Assembly (NCBI GenBank): GCA_024687745.1
Contig: JAILEM010000007.1
Span: 1 to 37,346, forward strand
Direction of reading: 5' to 3'
From: Lachnospiraceae bacterium
GTDB lineage: Bacteria > Bacillota > Clostridia > Lachnospirales > Lachnospiraceae
Length of the DNA stretch: 37,346 nt
The notes under the pieces are model-generated. The model did no database searches. It was not told where the DNA came from and saw nothing but the letters and a program-made list of their open reading frames with translations. Both the position numbers and the translations under genes were made by a program. This document shows positions 22,617 through 32,800 of this stretch, one piece after another (the stretch's first letter is position 1; each line of letters opens with the position of its first letter).

Positions 22617-25406
22617 ATGAAAAAAGAAAACGGGATGAAGATGCAGATTAAATATCCGGACAAAGAAGTCTCAGAGTACGGCAAAACGGTGAAAAGACTG
22701 AGATATTACTGGCGGGTACTGATAATAATCCTTGTATTCTTTACCATTATAGCATTTTGCGTATCAAGGATAATTTCTCACAGGCTGCGGCCCGAATCTT
22801 ATGAGCATTACCAGCTTCTTGCAAATGATACCGCTGGAACCATAAACTCCTGGCTTGCTTCCAAAAAGGAGATCCTGTTAAACCAAAGGATATCCCTTGA
22901 GATGATGGGAGATTACAGCAGAGAGCATCTGACCTCTTTTCTTGAGAATACCATAAAAGGGAGAAATGATACAGATGAAATATGCGATCTGTATTTTATT
23001 GATAAGGATGGAGTCCTCTCTACCGCCAACGGTTATTATACGGATTACGATCTTCGCAACAGGGATTATTATAAACTCGTTCTTTATACGCGTGAGATAT
23101 ATTTTACCTCCCCCTACAGAGATATCTCAACGGGAAGCTATATAGTAACAATGTCCGCAAGCTGTAAAAACCCTGACGGAAGCATCGCGGGAGTTCTTGC
23201 GCTGGATATTTATATCGATGCATTTCTGGATCCTGTCAGATATACAAATGTTCCTGATGACAGTTATATTTTCCTGATAGACAGTAATTACGGATTGGCC
23301 TCACATCCTAACGAGGATTTCGGTTATGTCGATGAACGCCCAAGGATACTCTCCGATCTTCGGTTTGATATATATCATTCTGTAAAAGAAGAAATTGAAA
23401 AAAAGGAATTCGATATGGTCAATTTACGGGATTATGACGGAGTGGAAAGGGATATGTTCATCAGTGATATCTCATCCTGTGACTGGTGTGTGGTTGCTGC
23501 CATATCCGATGCGGAATTAAAAAGCTCCGAAAGACTTATGGTCGGATATACGATCGCTGCACTTTTTATCACGCTTTCAAGTGGAATAATATGGACACTG
23601 TTTGGCGCAAAAAAAATGATGGATCAGCTGAATGACGCTATCGGGGAGGCAAATGCGGCAAATGAAGCAAAAAGCATATTCCTTGCAAATATGTCTCATG
23701 AGATAAGGACCCCTATCAATACTATTCTCGGAATGAATGAGATAATTGCGCGTGACATAGCAGAAGCGGATGATATGATATCCAAGGGTCAGGATATTAA
23801 CAGGGACATGCTTGATGATATATCTGTTTCATCAGGAAATATTCTGAATGCGGGCAATAGCCTGTTGACGATCATCAACGATGTTCTGGATTTTTCCAAG
23901 ATCGAAGCCGGTAAAATGGAGATAACAAAGGGAGAATACAGTCTCGGTTCGGTTCTTAACGATGTAAGTAATGCGATATATTTCAGGGCAAAGGAAAAGG
24001 GACTTGAATTTATAATGTATGTGGATGAAATGATCCCTGACAGACTCTATGGGGATGAGTTCAGACTGCGCCGTATAATGCTTAATCTGCTTGGAAATGC
24101 GCTGAAATTTACGGATGAGGGAAATATCCGTCTGACAGTAGAGAAAAAATCCAGGGAAGATAAGGATGGGGAATATGATATCGATCTTCTGATAAAGGTC
24201 AGGGATACAGGTATCGGTATAAAAAGAGAGGACCTTGATAAATTATTTAATAAATTCGAAAGACTTGATATGAAGAGAAACAGCTCTATAGAAGGGGCAG
24301 GTCTTGGTCTTCCTATAACAAAAAACCTTCTTGAACTGATGGATGGGACAATAAAGGTCGAAAGCGAGTATGGAAAGGGGTCGATATTTATGGTATCTGT
24401 TCCCCAAAAGGTAATATCGCCCGAGCCCGTAGGTGATTTCAGGGAAAAATTCAGGGAAAGCATACGGAGTGAAACAAAAGGCGGGGAACTTTTCACTGCG
24501 CCCGATGCGCTCATCCTTGCTGTAGATGATACTACCATAAACCTGAAGGTGATAAAGGGACTGCTTAAAAGGACAAAGATAAGGATCGATACCGCAAACG
24601 GGGGAAGGGAAGCTGTTGAACTTACAGAAACAAAGAAGTATGATATCATATTAATGGATCAGAGAATGCCGGATCTGGACGGGGAGGAAACCATGAAGTG
24701 TATCCGGGGCTCAGATAAGAGCCTTAATAAGGATACCTGCTTTATATGTCTTACCGCTGATGCCGTAAACGGTGCAAAGGAAAGATATCTGAATAAGGGT
24801 TTTGATGATTATCTTGCAAAACCTGTGGACGGGACAGAACTTGAGCGAAAGCTCCTTAAATATCTGCCTGCTGATAAGATCCGTGAAAGGAGCGGGGAAG
24901 AAGAAGGAAAAAACGCTGACACCGGCAGTAAAGAAGCAGGAAGGAACAACGATCTGAGTACGGAAGAAGCTTCAGAGCTACAGAGTGTTTATGAAGAGAA
25001 GGTCATATTAGCTGATGATAAGGAAGAAGCCCTGAAGGTAATGTTTGAAAATGCCGGGATAGATTACGGGGAAGGGCTTAAAAACTGTATGAAGGATATT
25101 GAGCTTTACAGGGATATCCTTCTGGATTATGAAAAGAGTTATGACAGTCTGTCCGAAAAAATGGAAATGTACTGCAATAATAAAGATCTGAATGCCTATG
25201 AGGTTTTGGTACATTCACTGAAAAGCTCATCCCGTGTGATAGGAGCAGACCATCTTTCGGAATTGGCATTTGAGCAGGAAAACAGGGCAAAGAACGGTGA
25301 TCTTGAGAAGGTGATCGGCGGATCCCGGGATATGATGGAAACATATGGCAGTGTTGTGGATTGTATAAGATCGGCTTTTATAAAAGGCCTGTTACGGGAG
25401 GGATGA
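22617..25406 (+). CDS. dCache hybrid sensor histidine kinase with receiver and HPt domains
   Basis: 929 aa from the ATG at 22617, with AGAGGA eight bases upstream; the frame opens earlier, at 22389, but that part reads like noncoding DNA. A membrane span at about 34-52, an extracellular dCache sensor (about 55-300, with DLYFIDKDGVLSTANGYYTD and YFTSPYRDISTGSYIVTMSA) and a second span at about 307-329 are followed by HisKA (LANMSHEIRTP, His361), HATPase (LRRIMLNLLGNALKFTDEG, DTGIGI, GAGLGLPI), a receiver (ILAVDDTTINLKVI, Asp in IILMDQRMPDLDG) and a C-terminal HPt (VHSLKSSSRVIGA). It should bind a small ligand outside and run an internal His-Asp-His relay whose HPt can phosphorylate another receiver. 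The receiver of the next gene, 7 nt away, is the obvious target. Confidence 0.92.
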   Translation: MKKENGMKMQIKYPDKEVSEYGKTVKRLRYYWRVLIIILVFFTIIAFCVSRIISHRLRPESYEHYQLLANDTAGTINSWLASKKEILLNQRISLEMMGDYSREHLTSFLENTIKGRNDTDEICDLYFIDKDGVLSTANGYYTDYDLRNRDYYKLVLYTREIYFTSPYRDISTGSYIVTMSASCKNPDGSIAGVLALDIYIDAFLDPVRYTNVPDDSYIFLIDSNYGLASHPNEDFGYVDERPRILSDLRFDIYHSVKEEIEKKEFDMVNLRDYDGVERDMFISDISSCDWCVVAAISDAELKSSERLMVGYTIAALFITLSSGIIWTLFGAKKMMDQLNDAIGEANAANEAKSIFLANMSHEIRTPINTILGMNEIIARDIAEADDMISKGQDINRDMLDDISVSSGNILNAGNSLLTIINDVLDFSKIEAGKMEITKGEYSLGSVLNDVSNAIYFRAKEKGLEFIMYVDEMIPDRLYGDEFRLRRIMLNLLGNALKFTDEGNIRLTVEKKSREDKDGEYDIDLLIKVRDTGIGIKREDLDKLFNKFERLDMKRNSSIEGAGLGLPITKNLLELMDGTIKVESEYGKGSIFMVSVPQKVISPEPVGDFREKFRESIRSETKGGELFTAPDALILAVDDTTINLKVIKGLLKRTKIRIDTANGGREAVELTETKKYDIILMDQRMPDLDGEETMKCIRGSDKSLNKDTCFICLTADAVNGAKERYLNKGFDDYLAKPVDGTELERKLLKYLPADKIRERSGEEEGKNADTGSKEAGRNNDLSTEEASELQSVYEEKVILADDKEEALKVMFENAGIDYGEGLKNCMKDIELYRDILLDYEKSYDSLSEKMEMYCNNKDLNAYEVLVHSLKSSSRVIGADHLSELAFEQENRAKNGDLEKVIGGSRDMMETYGSVVDCIRSAFIKGLLREG

Positions 25407-25413
25407 TCATAAA

Positions 25414-27327
25414 ATGAAAGATTCAAGTTCAAAACAGTTTATTACCTCTGTGGTACTGATCTTTATATTGCTTTCTCTTATGCTTACCATGATATTCAGA
25501 TCCTTTTATAAAACTTCAGCCATGGAGGTAAGAGACCTTGGTGTCAGCAATCTGAAAAGCCAGGCTGCACAGATAGGAAGATATCTGGATAAGGGAGATA
25601 ATGTGCTGTGGTTTGCCGCCGGAAGTGTTGAATATCTCCTATCGATCAATGCCGATCCTGAAGAGATAGAGACTTATCTGATCAAAGAATCAGATCAGAT
25701 GAAAAGGCAGTATGATGAAAACTTTACCGGTATCTATGGTTATATTGACGGAAATTACGTTGACGGATCACGATGGGAGCCGCCTGAAGGATACGAGCCC
25801 CTGAAACGAACCTGGTATACGGAGGCGATCAAAGCAAACGGAGAGGTAGTCCTTTCCGATCCTTATATAGATGCACAGACAGGAGAGATCATAGTATCCT
25901 ACAGTCAGATGCTTGACGATGGGGTAAGTGTACTTGCTTTGGATATCATAATGAATGAAGTCCAGAAAAGTATGGAAAATATAACCATGGGCGAAGTGGG
26001 GTATGGTTTTATCGTAGATGAAGAGGGCCTTGTCATTGCGCACACTGACAGGAGCAAGACAGGGACGAACCTTCTTAAGTCATCCGAATGGAAGAAGATT
26101 CTTGAGACAGTTTATGAGGGTGAAAAAAGTGAATATGAAATGACGGTAAACAACGAACGCTGTACCGTTTTTACCGCACCGGTCACCCAAAACTGGCATA
26201 TGATAATAGTTGCCAATAATACGGCTCTTTTTCATAAGATAAGGCTTCAGCTCCTGAACGGAATAATACTTGCCTTTGTTATTTTCATGATAATAGTTGT
26301 GTTCTGCGCCCTGGCTGTAAAAAAGATACGAAAAGCCGAAAAAAGCAGACAGGAAAGTATCAGACGATTAGAGCAGATGAATACAGATACGGTCAGTGCG
26401 CTGGCATATACGATAGATGCAAAGGACAGATATACCAGCGGTCATTCACAGCGTGTTGCGAAATATGCCGTTATGATAGCAAAGAAGATGGGTAAATCCA
26501 GGGAAGAGCTGAATGCCATCTATAATGCAGGCCTTCTTCATGATATCGGAAAGATCAGGGTACCTGAGAGTGTGATCAACAAAACCGGAAAACTGACAGA
26601 GGAGGAATTTGACTATATACGTATACATCCGGGCAGCGGATATCACATCCTGCATGATATCCAGAAGGATGAGAGTATAGTATATGGCGCAAAATATCAT
26701 CATGAGAGATATGACGGCAAGGGTTATCCCAATGGACTTAAGGGTAAGGATATTCCCGAAACGGCAAGGATAATCGCCGTTGCAGATGCCTATGATGCCA
26801 TGGCAAGTGACAGAAGCTACAGAGCCGCGCTGCCTCAGGAAAAGATACGTGAGGAGATATGTAAGGGAAAGGGGACCCAGTTTGACCCTGAAATGGCGGA
26901 CATTATGATATCGATAATCGATGAGGATTACAGATATGAGCTCAGGCAGAAGAAGGGAATAATACGTAATGTCCTTGTTGTAGATGATGACCCTATAACA
27001 TTAAAGATCGTTGAACGTATACTGTCGGATATGGATGATGTGGCTGTCTTAACCGCACGAACGGGTGATGAAGCAATTACCTTAATTCAAGAAAAGGACA
27101 TAGATATTGTACTTCTTGACCTTAAATTGGAGGAAACGGATGGCTTTACACTGTTGGAAAGGATAAGGGAGTTTAAGGATCTGCCTTCTATACTTCTCAC
27201 AGGAGACAGGAGTATGGAAACCATTAACATGATAAGAGAGCTTAAAATGGACGATTATCTTACAAAACCGTTAAACTATGCCATAACAAGGGAGACCGTA
27301 TACAGCGTTTTGCATGGTATAAGATGA
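25414..27327 (+). CDS. dCache HD-GYP phosphodiesterase with C-terminal receiver domain
   Basis: 637 aa. Membrane span at about 9-28, extracellular dCache sensor (about 35-270; TWYTEAIKANGEVVLSDPYI, FIVDEEGLVIAH), second span at about 281-302, a short coiled helix, then the HD-GYP domain (about 325-505). All metal and signature residues are present: GHSQRVAKY, LLHDIGKI (H376, D377), HHERYDGKGYP (GYP 437-439) and AVADAYDAM. It should hydrolyse c-di-GMP. A receiver (about 518-635) has VLVVDDDPITL, phosphoacceptor Asp569 in IVLLDLKLE and Lys in LTKPL. Response regulators usually put the receiver before the HD-GYP domain, so this order is unusual. GGGAGGG precedes the ATG. It is translated as part of an operon with the hybrid kinase. 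Confidence 0.93.
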   Translation: MKDSSSKQFITSVVLIFILLSLMLTMIFRSFYKTSAMEVRDLGVSNLKSQAAQIGRYLDKGDNVLWFAAGSVEYLLSINADPEEIETYLIKESDQMKRQYDENFTGIYGYIDGNYVDGSRWEPPEGYEPLKRTWYTEAIKANGEVVLSDPYIDAQTGEIIVSYSQMLDDGVSVLALDIIMNEVQKSMENITMGEVGYGFIVDEEGLVIAHTDRSKTGTNLLKSSEWKKILETVYEGEKSEYEMTVNNERCTVFTAPVTQNWHMIIVANNTALFHKIRLQLLNGIILAFVIFMIIVVFCALAVKKIRKAEKSRQESIRRLEQMNTDTVSALAYTIDAKDRYTSGHSQRVAKYAVMIAKKMGKSREELNAIYNAGLLHDIGKIRVPESVINKTGKLTEEEFDYIRIHPGSGYHILHDIQKDESIVYGAKYHHERYDGKGYPNGLKGKDIPETARIIAVADAYDAMASDRSYRAALPQEKIREEICKGKGTQFDPEMADIMISIIDEDYRYELRQKKGIIRNVLVVDDDPITLKIVERILSDMDDVAVLTARTGDEAITLIQEKDIDIVLLDLKLEETDGFTLLERIREFKDLPSILLTGDRSMETINMIRELKMDDYLTKPLNYAITRETVYSVLHGIR

Positions 27328-27354
27328 TCTGTTTAGATATTATAGAAGTATTAG

Positions 27355-27382
27355 CTCAGGATACATTCCTGAGGAGTTTTAT
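27355..27382 (+). terminator. Probable terminator of the kinase/HD-GYP operon
   Basis: CTCAGGA (27355-27361) and TCCTGAG (27367-27373) form a 7-bp stem with a 5-nt loop. GAGTTTTATT follows, so the T run is short and slightly displaced. Confidence 0.5.
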
Positions 27383-27415
27383 TCCAATAAATATTTTACC
27401 AGAGGTGAACATGAA

Positions 27416-28642
27416 ATGAATTTTCTAAAAGATAAAACCCAGAAAAAGCAGTTTATAATGACATATGCAGTATTTATAGCAAACGGAATGTTAGCTCTCT
27501 CATTAGGCTCTCTTCTTCCCTTTATCAGGGATCACAGAGGGCTTGATTATGCTTTCTGCGGACTGATCGTGAGCCTGCATTCTGTCGGGAACCTTATTTC
27601 GGGATTTGTGGCGGGAGCTCTTCCGATGCTTATAGGCAAAAAGAAAAGTATAATGCTCTTTGAACTGTTTTTCCCGATATCATTTTTGATAATACTTTTT
27701 GGAAAAAGTAATTTCCTTCTTGCCTTTGCATTTTTTGCAACAGGTCTTGCAAGGGGGGCTGCAAGTAACTACTGTAATACAAAGATCAACTATATTGCAA
27801 CGGGAGTTGCCTGGGTGCTTAACGGTCTGCATGCGATGTTTGCTATCGGAGCCTTTGTTTTCCCGCTTCTTCTGATGTTCATCACAAAGGATTCCGGAGA
27901 AATGTGGGTTTATGCCTGTGGATTCATGATAGTCCTTGGAATCATAACCTGTACCCTGTACCTGATGATCCCCGAAGAGGAAGCAGTGCATTCTGATCGG
28001 GGCAGGGAATCTGAGTCTGATAAGTCATCGAAACCTTCAAACCGGGATCTGTTCGGTTTCTTTAAAGAGCCGCTCTTCTATATCTGTACGGGAACTCTTT
28101 TCTTTTACCTTTGTGCCGAACAGGGCGTTATAGGATGGATGATAACCTACTTTAAGGATACGGGACTTCTTCCCCCAAATCTTGCGCAGAGCACGGCCAG
28201 CATACTCTGGGTGATGATCCTTCTTGGAAGGCTTTCGACTGCTTATGCTTCAACAAAGGTAAAAAAGGAAAACCTCCTTCCGGCAATGGGATTTGGTATC
28301 GTTATCTTTTTCATAGTCCTTATCATAAGTAAGTCAACAGTTCCAATCATAATCGGTATAATGGGATTTGGGTTCTCAATGGCAGGAATTTATGCAACCA
28401 CTGTTTCCTTTGCGGGAAAGCTTATCAGGAAATATTCTCTTGCATGGAGCTTTATCCTGACAACGGCAAGCTTAGGGTCCATATTGATGCCTTCGATCAT
28501 AGGATTGATCGCAGATACCTTTGGTATCGCAACAGGAATGGGTACGGTTGCGGTTGCTCTCGTAATAGATATGGTTCTTATATTTGTGCTTGTAAGATAT
28601 ATAAAGAAAACCACTGCCAATTCTGCGGGGAAAATATCATGA
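27416..28642 (+). CDS. MFS transporter
   Basis: 408 aa with about twelve hydrophobic spans in two halves separated by a charged cytosolic loop (about 182-207, rich in Glu, Ser and Lys). It starts FIMTYAVFIANGMLALSLGS and keeps the loop 2-3 motif as GALPMLIGKKKSI. The overall pattern resembles the sugar-permease-like/YbjJ-type major facilitators; the substrate and direction of transport cannot be inferred. AGAGGTG lies before the ATG at 27416; the ATG five bases earlier runs into a stop at once. It is followed directly by the lipoprotein hydrolase, so the two are probably co-transcribed. Confidence 0.88.
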   Translation: MNFLKDKTQKKQFIMTYAVFIANGMLALSLGSLLPFIRDHRGLDYAFCGLIVSLHSVGNLISGFVAGALPMLIGKKKSIMLFELFFPISFLIILFGKSNFLLAFAFFATGLARGAASNYCNTKINYIATGVAWVLNGLHAMFAIGAFVFPLLLMFITKDSGEMWVYACGFMIVLGIITCTLYLMIPEEEAVHSDRGRESESDKSSKPSNRDLFGFFKEPLFYICTGTLFFYLCAEQGVIGWMITYFKDTGLLPPNLAQSTASILWVMILLGRLSTAYASTKVKKENLLPAMGFGIVIFFIVLIISKSTVPIIIGIMGFGFSMAGIYATTVSFAGKLIRKYSLAWSFILTTASLGSILMPSIIGLIADTFGIATGMGTVAVALVIDMVLIFVLVRYIKKTTANSAGKIS

Positions 28643-28662
28643 GAGGATGGAGGCAGGGGAAA

Positions 28663-29703
28663 ATGAATAAAGGAACAGTATTAAGAATAAGCCTTTTATT
28701 GGTACTTACACTCACAGCTTCGTGTTTTTTGTCAGCGTGCTATATGACAGGGGTACAGGGAAGTGTTCAGAATGCTGCAGAGAATGCTGCAGAGGAAGAC
28801 AAAGAGGGTGATGAAGTCTCTGAAGTCTACAGCTATACAGAGTATCCGCTTGAGAGAAATAATGTTAAGCTGCATCTTGACTGTGTGGAAAAGGAAGGGG
28901 ACAAAGCAGGGAAAAGCATTCTCCTTGTTCACGGGGTGACCTATTCATCACACGAATTTGATATAGATTATAAGGATTACAGTCTTGTCCGTGCACTCGC
29001 CGATGAGGGATACTCGGTATGGAGGCTTGATATCGCAGGCTTTGGTCGATCCGGTGAGGTTGAGGATGGATTTATGCCGGATTCTGATTATGCTGCTGAG
29101 GATATAGCTGCAGCGGTTGATGAGATCGTAAAGATCACAGGCCATGAAAAGATCGATCTGTTGGGATGGAGCTGGGGTACGGTAACTGCCGGCAGATATG
29201 CATATGACCACAGTGAAAGGATCAATAAGCTCGTACTGTATGCACCTATATTATGCGGTATAGGGGAATATGAAGTGACAGAGCCCTTCCATCATAATGA
29301 CTGGGAACATGCAGCGGATGATTTTCAGAAGGATGAGAACGGGAATTTCGATCTTACGGTCACAGATCCTGTTGTGATCGAAATGTTTTGTTCAAGCTGC
29401 TGGCATTACGACAGAGAGTCAAGCCCCAACGGAGGAAGAAGGGATGTGTGTGTCGATCCGTCAAACCTCCTTATAGACCTTGACAGGATCGAGGTTGAAA
29501 CACTTGTGATCTGCGGAGATAAGGATCCGTATCTCAATTACGATCTTGTTGATAAGTCGATAGAGCACCTGCCCGAGGGCTCAAGGCTTGATAAGATAAA
29601 AGGCGGTTCCCACGTTGTATATATCGAAGAACCCTATTATAAAGAATTCCAATCCAACCTCCTCACCTTTTTGAGCCAGGGGGACGGAGTCGCTGGTTCA
29701 TGA
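28663..29703 (+). CDS. Alpha/beta hydrolase lipoprotein, C-terminus encoded by a palindromic repeat
   Basis: 346 aa from the ATG at 28663 (GGAGG nine bases upstream); an ATG overlapping the MFS stop at 28639 is an alternative. It begins with a lipoprotein signal: hydrophobic ISLLLVLTLTASCF and lipobox LSAC. An acidic tether (ENAAEEDKEGDE) precedes the alpha/beta-hydrolase fold: ILLVHGVTYSS (oxyanion loop), LDIAGFGRSG, nucleophile Ser in LLGWSWGTV, acid Asp in ICGDKDPY and His in GGSHVVYIE. It is a membrane-anchored extracellular esterase or similar enzyme of unknown substrate. The final residues, LSQGDGVAGS, and the TGA stop are encoded by the left arm and centre of the palindrome at 29672-29729, so the native C-terminus may have been replaced. 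Confidence 0.87.
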   Translation: MNKGTVLRISLLLVLTLTASCFLSACYMTGVQGSVQNAAENAAEEDKEGDEVSEVYSYTEYPLERNNVKLHLDCVEKEGDKAGKSILLVHGVTYSSHEFDIDYKDYSLVRALADEGYSVWRLDIAGFGRSGEVEDGFMPDSDYAAEDIAAAVDEIVKITGHEKIDLLGWSWGTVTAGRYAYDHSERINKLVLYAPILCGIGEYEVTEPFHHNDWEHAADDFQKDENGNFDLTVTDPVVIEMFCSSCWHYDRESSPNGGRRDVCVDPSNLLIDLDRIEVETLVICGDKDPYLNYDLVDKSIEHLPEGSRLDKIKGGSHVVYIEEPYYKEFQSNLLTFLSQGDGVAGS

Positions 29704-29729
29704 ACCAGTGACTCCGTCCCCCTGGCTCA
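29672..29729. repeat. 58-bp palindrome: two head-to-head copies of a 29-bp repeat unit
   Basis: Left arm 29672-29700 and right arm 29701-29729 are inverse copies with one mismatch in 29 bp and no spacer. Each arm is itself a hairpin unit of form TGAGCCAG-N13-CTGGTTCA. The right arm differs by one base from the unit at 33404-33432, in the same orientation. The stop codon of the hydrolase is at the centre. The palindrome would also form a very strong RNA hairpin, so it may act as the terminator of the MFS-hydrolase operon. Confidence 0.85.
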
Positions 29730-29832
29730 TTATATTTTTGTATTTAGAAGGAAAAAATGATAAAATAAAGTATTAGGTGGGTTTCATATAGTTACGTTTT
29801 ATACCTTAAGATGTGTAGAAAAGGGGGTAAAT

Positions 29833-32800
29833 ATGGATTTTCAGAAGATAGTTGACGGAATGCATGCGATGACCTGTGTGATCTCAGTAGAGAGACTTCC
29901 GGATGACAGATATGGCAAGCTCCGTATAGTTACGGGAAATAAGGCATACATAAGTTCAATTGAAAATCCTGCACCTGGGACGGAAATGTTACGGTATAAG
30001 TTTGTCCCGAATTCCGAATATACCGATTATTTGAGCAGAGATCTTAATTTTGAAGATTTCTGTTACCAGGCTGCAATAAAGAAAAAACTCCTTCATTCCT
30101 ATGTTCAACCTGAAAGGATGGATGTATGGATCAATATGTCGTTTATTCCGTTAGCAGCAGAGGATGAAGGGGATCTTTGTTATTGCCTCTATATAATGGA
30201 GATAAACCTTGAAGCCAGTGCTGAACGATTATCAAATATATCCGGGGATATTGCATCCTCAGTTCTTGAGATATGTATAAGACTCAGCGGAACAAATGAT
30301 TTTGAGGCCACAATGAAGGATGTGGTCGATGATATACGAGATCTGTGTGATGCCGAGCTTTGCTGTATCCTTGTTATGGATGAGATCGAAAGATCATGTT
30401 ATGTTCTTGCCGATTCGATCAAAAATGGATCAGTCCTCCTTCCGATGAACGCATTTATAGATGACGATTTCTACGATATAGCCGAGTCCTGGAAGGATAC
30501 GATAGCAGGCAGCAACTGCCTTATAGTCAAGAATGAGCAGGATATGGAGGTTGTAAAGGAAAGAAATCCCGTCTGGTATGAGTCGCTCAGATCGGCGAAT
30601 GTAGAAAATATCGTTCTTTTTCCCCTAAAATCGAGAAACCAGCTTTTAGGATATATGTGGGCAGTTAATTTTGATCCGGAAAGAGCGATCAAGATAAAAG
30701 AGACAATGGAGCTTACAACCTTCATAGTCGGTTCCGAACTTGGAAACCATCTTCTGCTTGACAGGCTCAGCATTTTAAGCTCAAAGGATCTGCTGACAGG
30801 GGTTATGAACCGTAATGAAATGAACAATTACGTTGACAGATTAAGCCAGGGGGAGATAAATACCTCGGTAGGAGTTATTTTCGCAGATCTAAACGGTCTT
30901 AAGACAGTTAATGATATCGAGGGTCACGCTGCAGGTGATCTGCTTTTAAAGAATGCCGCCTCAGCGCTTAGGGCTGTTTTTAAGGAAAAAGAGATCTTTC
31001 GTGCGGGTGGAGATGAATTCGCGATCATTGTTAAGGGATTGAACGAAGAACAGCTTAATGAAAAGCTTGAATGTATCAGGACAGAAACGCAGAAATATGA
31101 CAGGCTTTTCTTTGCTCTCGGATGTGCGGTTGAGGAGAACGGATCCAATGTCCGTGTGGCCTTAAGACTAGCCGATGAGCGGATGTATGAGGATAAAAAG
31201 AGCTTTTATAAGATGAATCCCGAGAAGGAAAATGATGAGAGACGCGATCGTGCCAATATGAGGAGATCTGACGGACAGATACGTGAACGAAGTATCATCA
31301 TGGAGATGAATTACGATCATCTCACAGGCCTTCCGAGTATGACATACTTTTTCGAACTTGCGGAAAGCGGAAGAAGAAGGATGCATGATGATGGCATACC
31401 CTCGGCTTTGGTATATGTAAATTTAGGAGGTCTCAGATCATATAATAAAAAATACGGATTTGCAGAGGGTGATGTTCTTCTGAAAGAGTTTGCCGCAATC
31501 CTCAAAGGGCAGTTTTCTGAGGAAGCCTGCAGCCGTTTTGGCAAGGATGATTTTGCCGTTTATACAGAGGAAAAGGATCTTGAAAAAAAGCTGAAGCGTG
31601 TATTCAGAAAGATGAGAACTGCAAATTCCGGTAAAACGCTTCTCGTCAGGGTTGGAATATATCCTGATTCAATGGGACTTGTGGAGACTGCGATCGCCTG
31701 TGACAGGGCAAAATATGCCTGTGATCATTCAAGGGACAATTTTCATTCGTATATAAATTATTATGATCAGGGAATGCTTCAGGAGGAGATCAACAGACAG
31801 TATGTCGTGGAAAACATTGACAGGGCTATCAATGAAAACTGGATAACGGCATTTTACCAGCCGATCATCAGGACAACAAGCAGAAGGGTATGTGATGAGG
31901 AAGCTCTGGCAAGATGGATAGATCCCGTAAAGGGAATGCTTTCTCCGGCCGATTTTATTCCCATACTGGAGGATACGAAGCTTATTTACAAGGTGGATCT
32001 TCATATTGTAGACGTAGTGCTTGAGAGGATCAATAAAATGAAGCAGATGGGCTTTGATGTTGTTCCGATATCAGTCAACCTCTCAAGAACAGATTTTGAA
32101 ATGTGTGATATAGTCAGTGAAATATGCAATCGTGTGGATGCGGCAGGGGTTGAAAGAAGACTGATCACCATAGAGATAACGGAAAGTGTCATAGGCAGGA
32201 ATTTTGATTATATGAAGGTGCAGATAAGCCGCTTTCAGGAACTGGGATTTGAAGTATGGATGGATGACTTCGGAAGCGGGTATTCTTCGCTGGATCTTTT
32301 GCAGGAATTACAGTTTGACCTGATCAAATTTGATATGCGTTTCATGAGACAGTTTGAGAACAGTCCCAAGTCAAGAGTCATACTCTCGGAACTTATGAGG
32401 ATGGCAATAAACCTGAACATAGAAACAGTCACTGAGGGAGTTGAAACGGCCGAACAGGTTGATTTCCTAAGTGAGATCGGATGCAATAAAATGCAGGGGT
32501 ATTATTTCCACAAACCAAGCCCCACTGAAGAGGTATTTGAAATAATAAAAAGAGGAGAAGAGATCAAATTTGAAAATCCCTCAGAGACTCAGTATCACAA
32601 GCTGATCAGCTCGGTAAACCTGTATGACCTTGGATCGATTTCCAATGATGAAGCCGGATCAGCCGTGCATTATACAAATACGATGCCCATGGCCGTTATA
32701 GAAACCGACGGTAAGGAATTCAGTGTGAAAAGAAGTAACAGATCCTTCCGTGAATACAGAGAGAATTATCCGGAACTTATAGAACCGGTCAGAAACGGAG

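Noticed and set aside
24047-24649. 200-aa open frame on the minus strand inside the dCache kinase gene
   Set aside because: It is antisense to the HATPase and receiver motifs and low in complexity (Ser/Phe/Ile-rich), so it is a shadow frame.
28444-28662. N-terminal extension of the lipoprotein hydrolase frame into the MFS gene
   Set aside because: It would bury the lipoprotein signal and overlap the MFS gene; a proper ribosome site precedes 28663.
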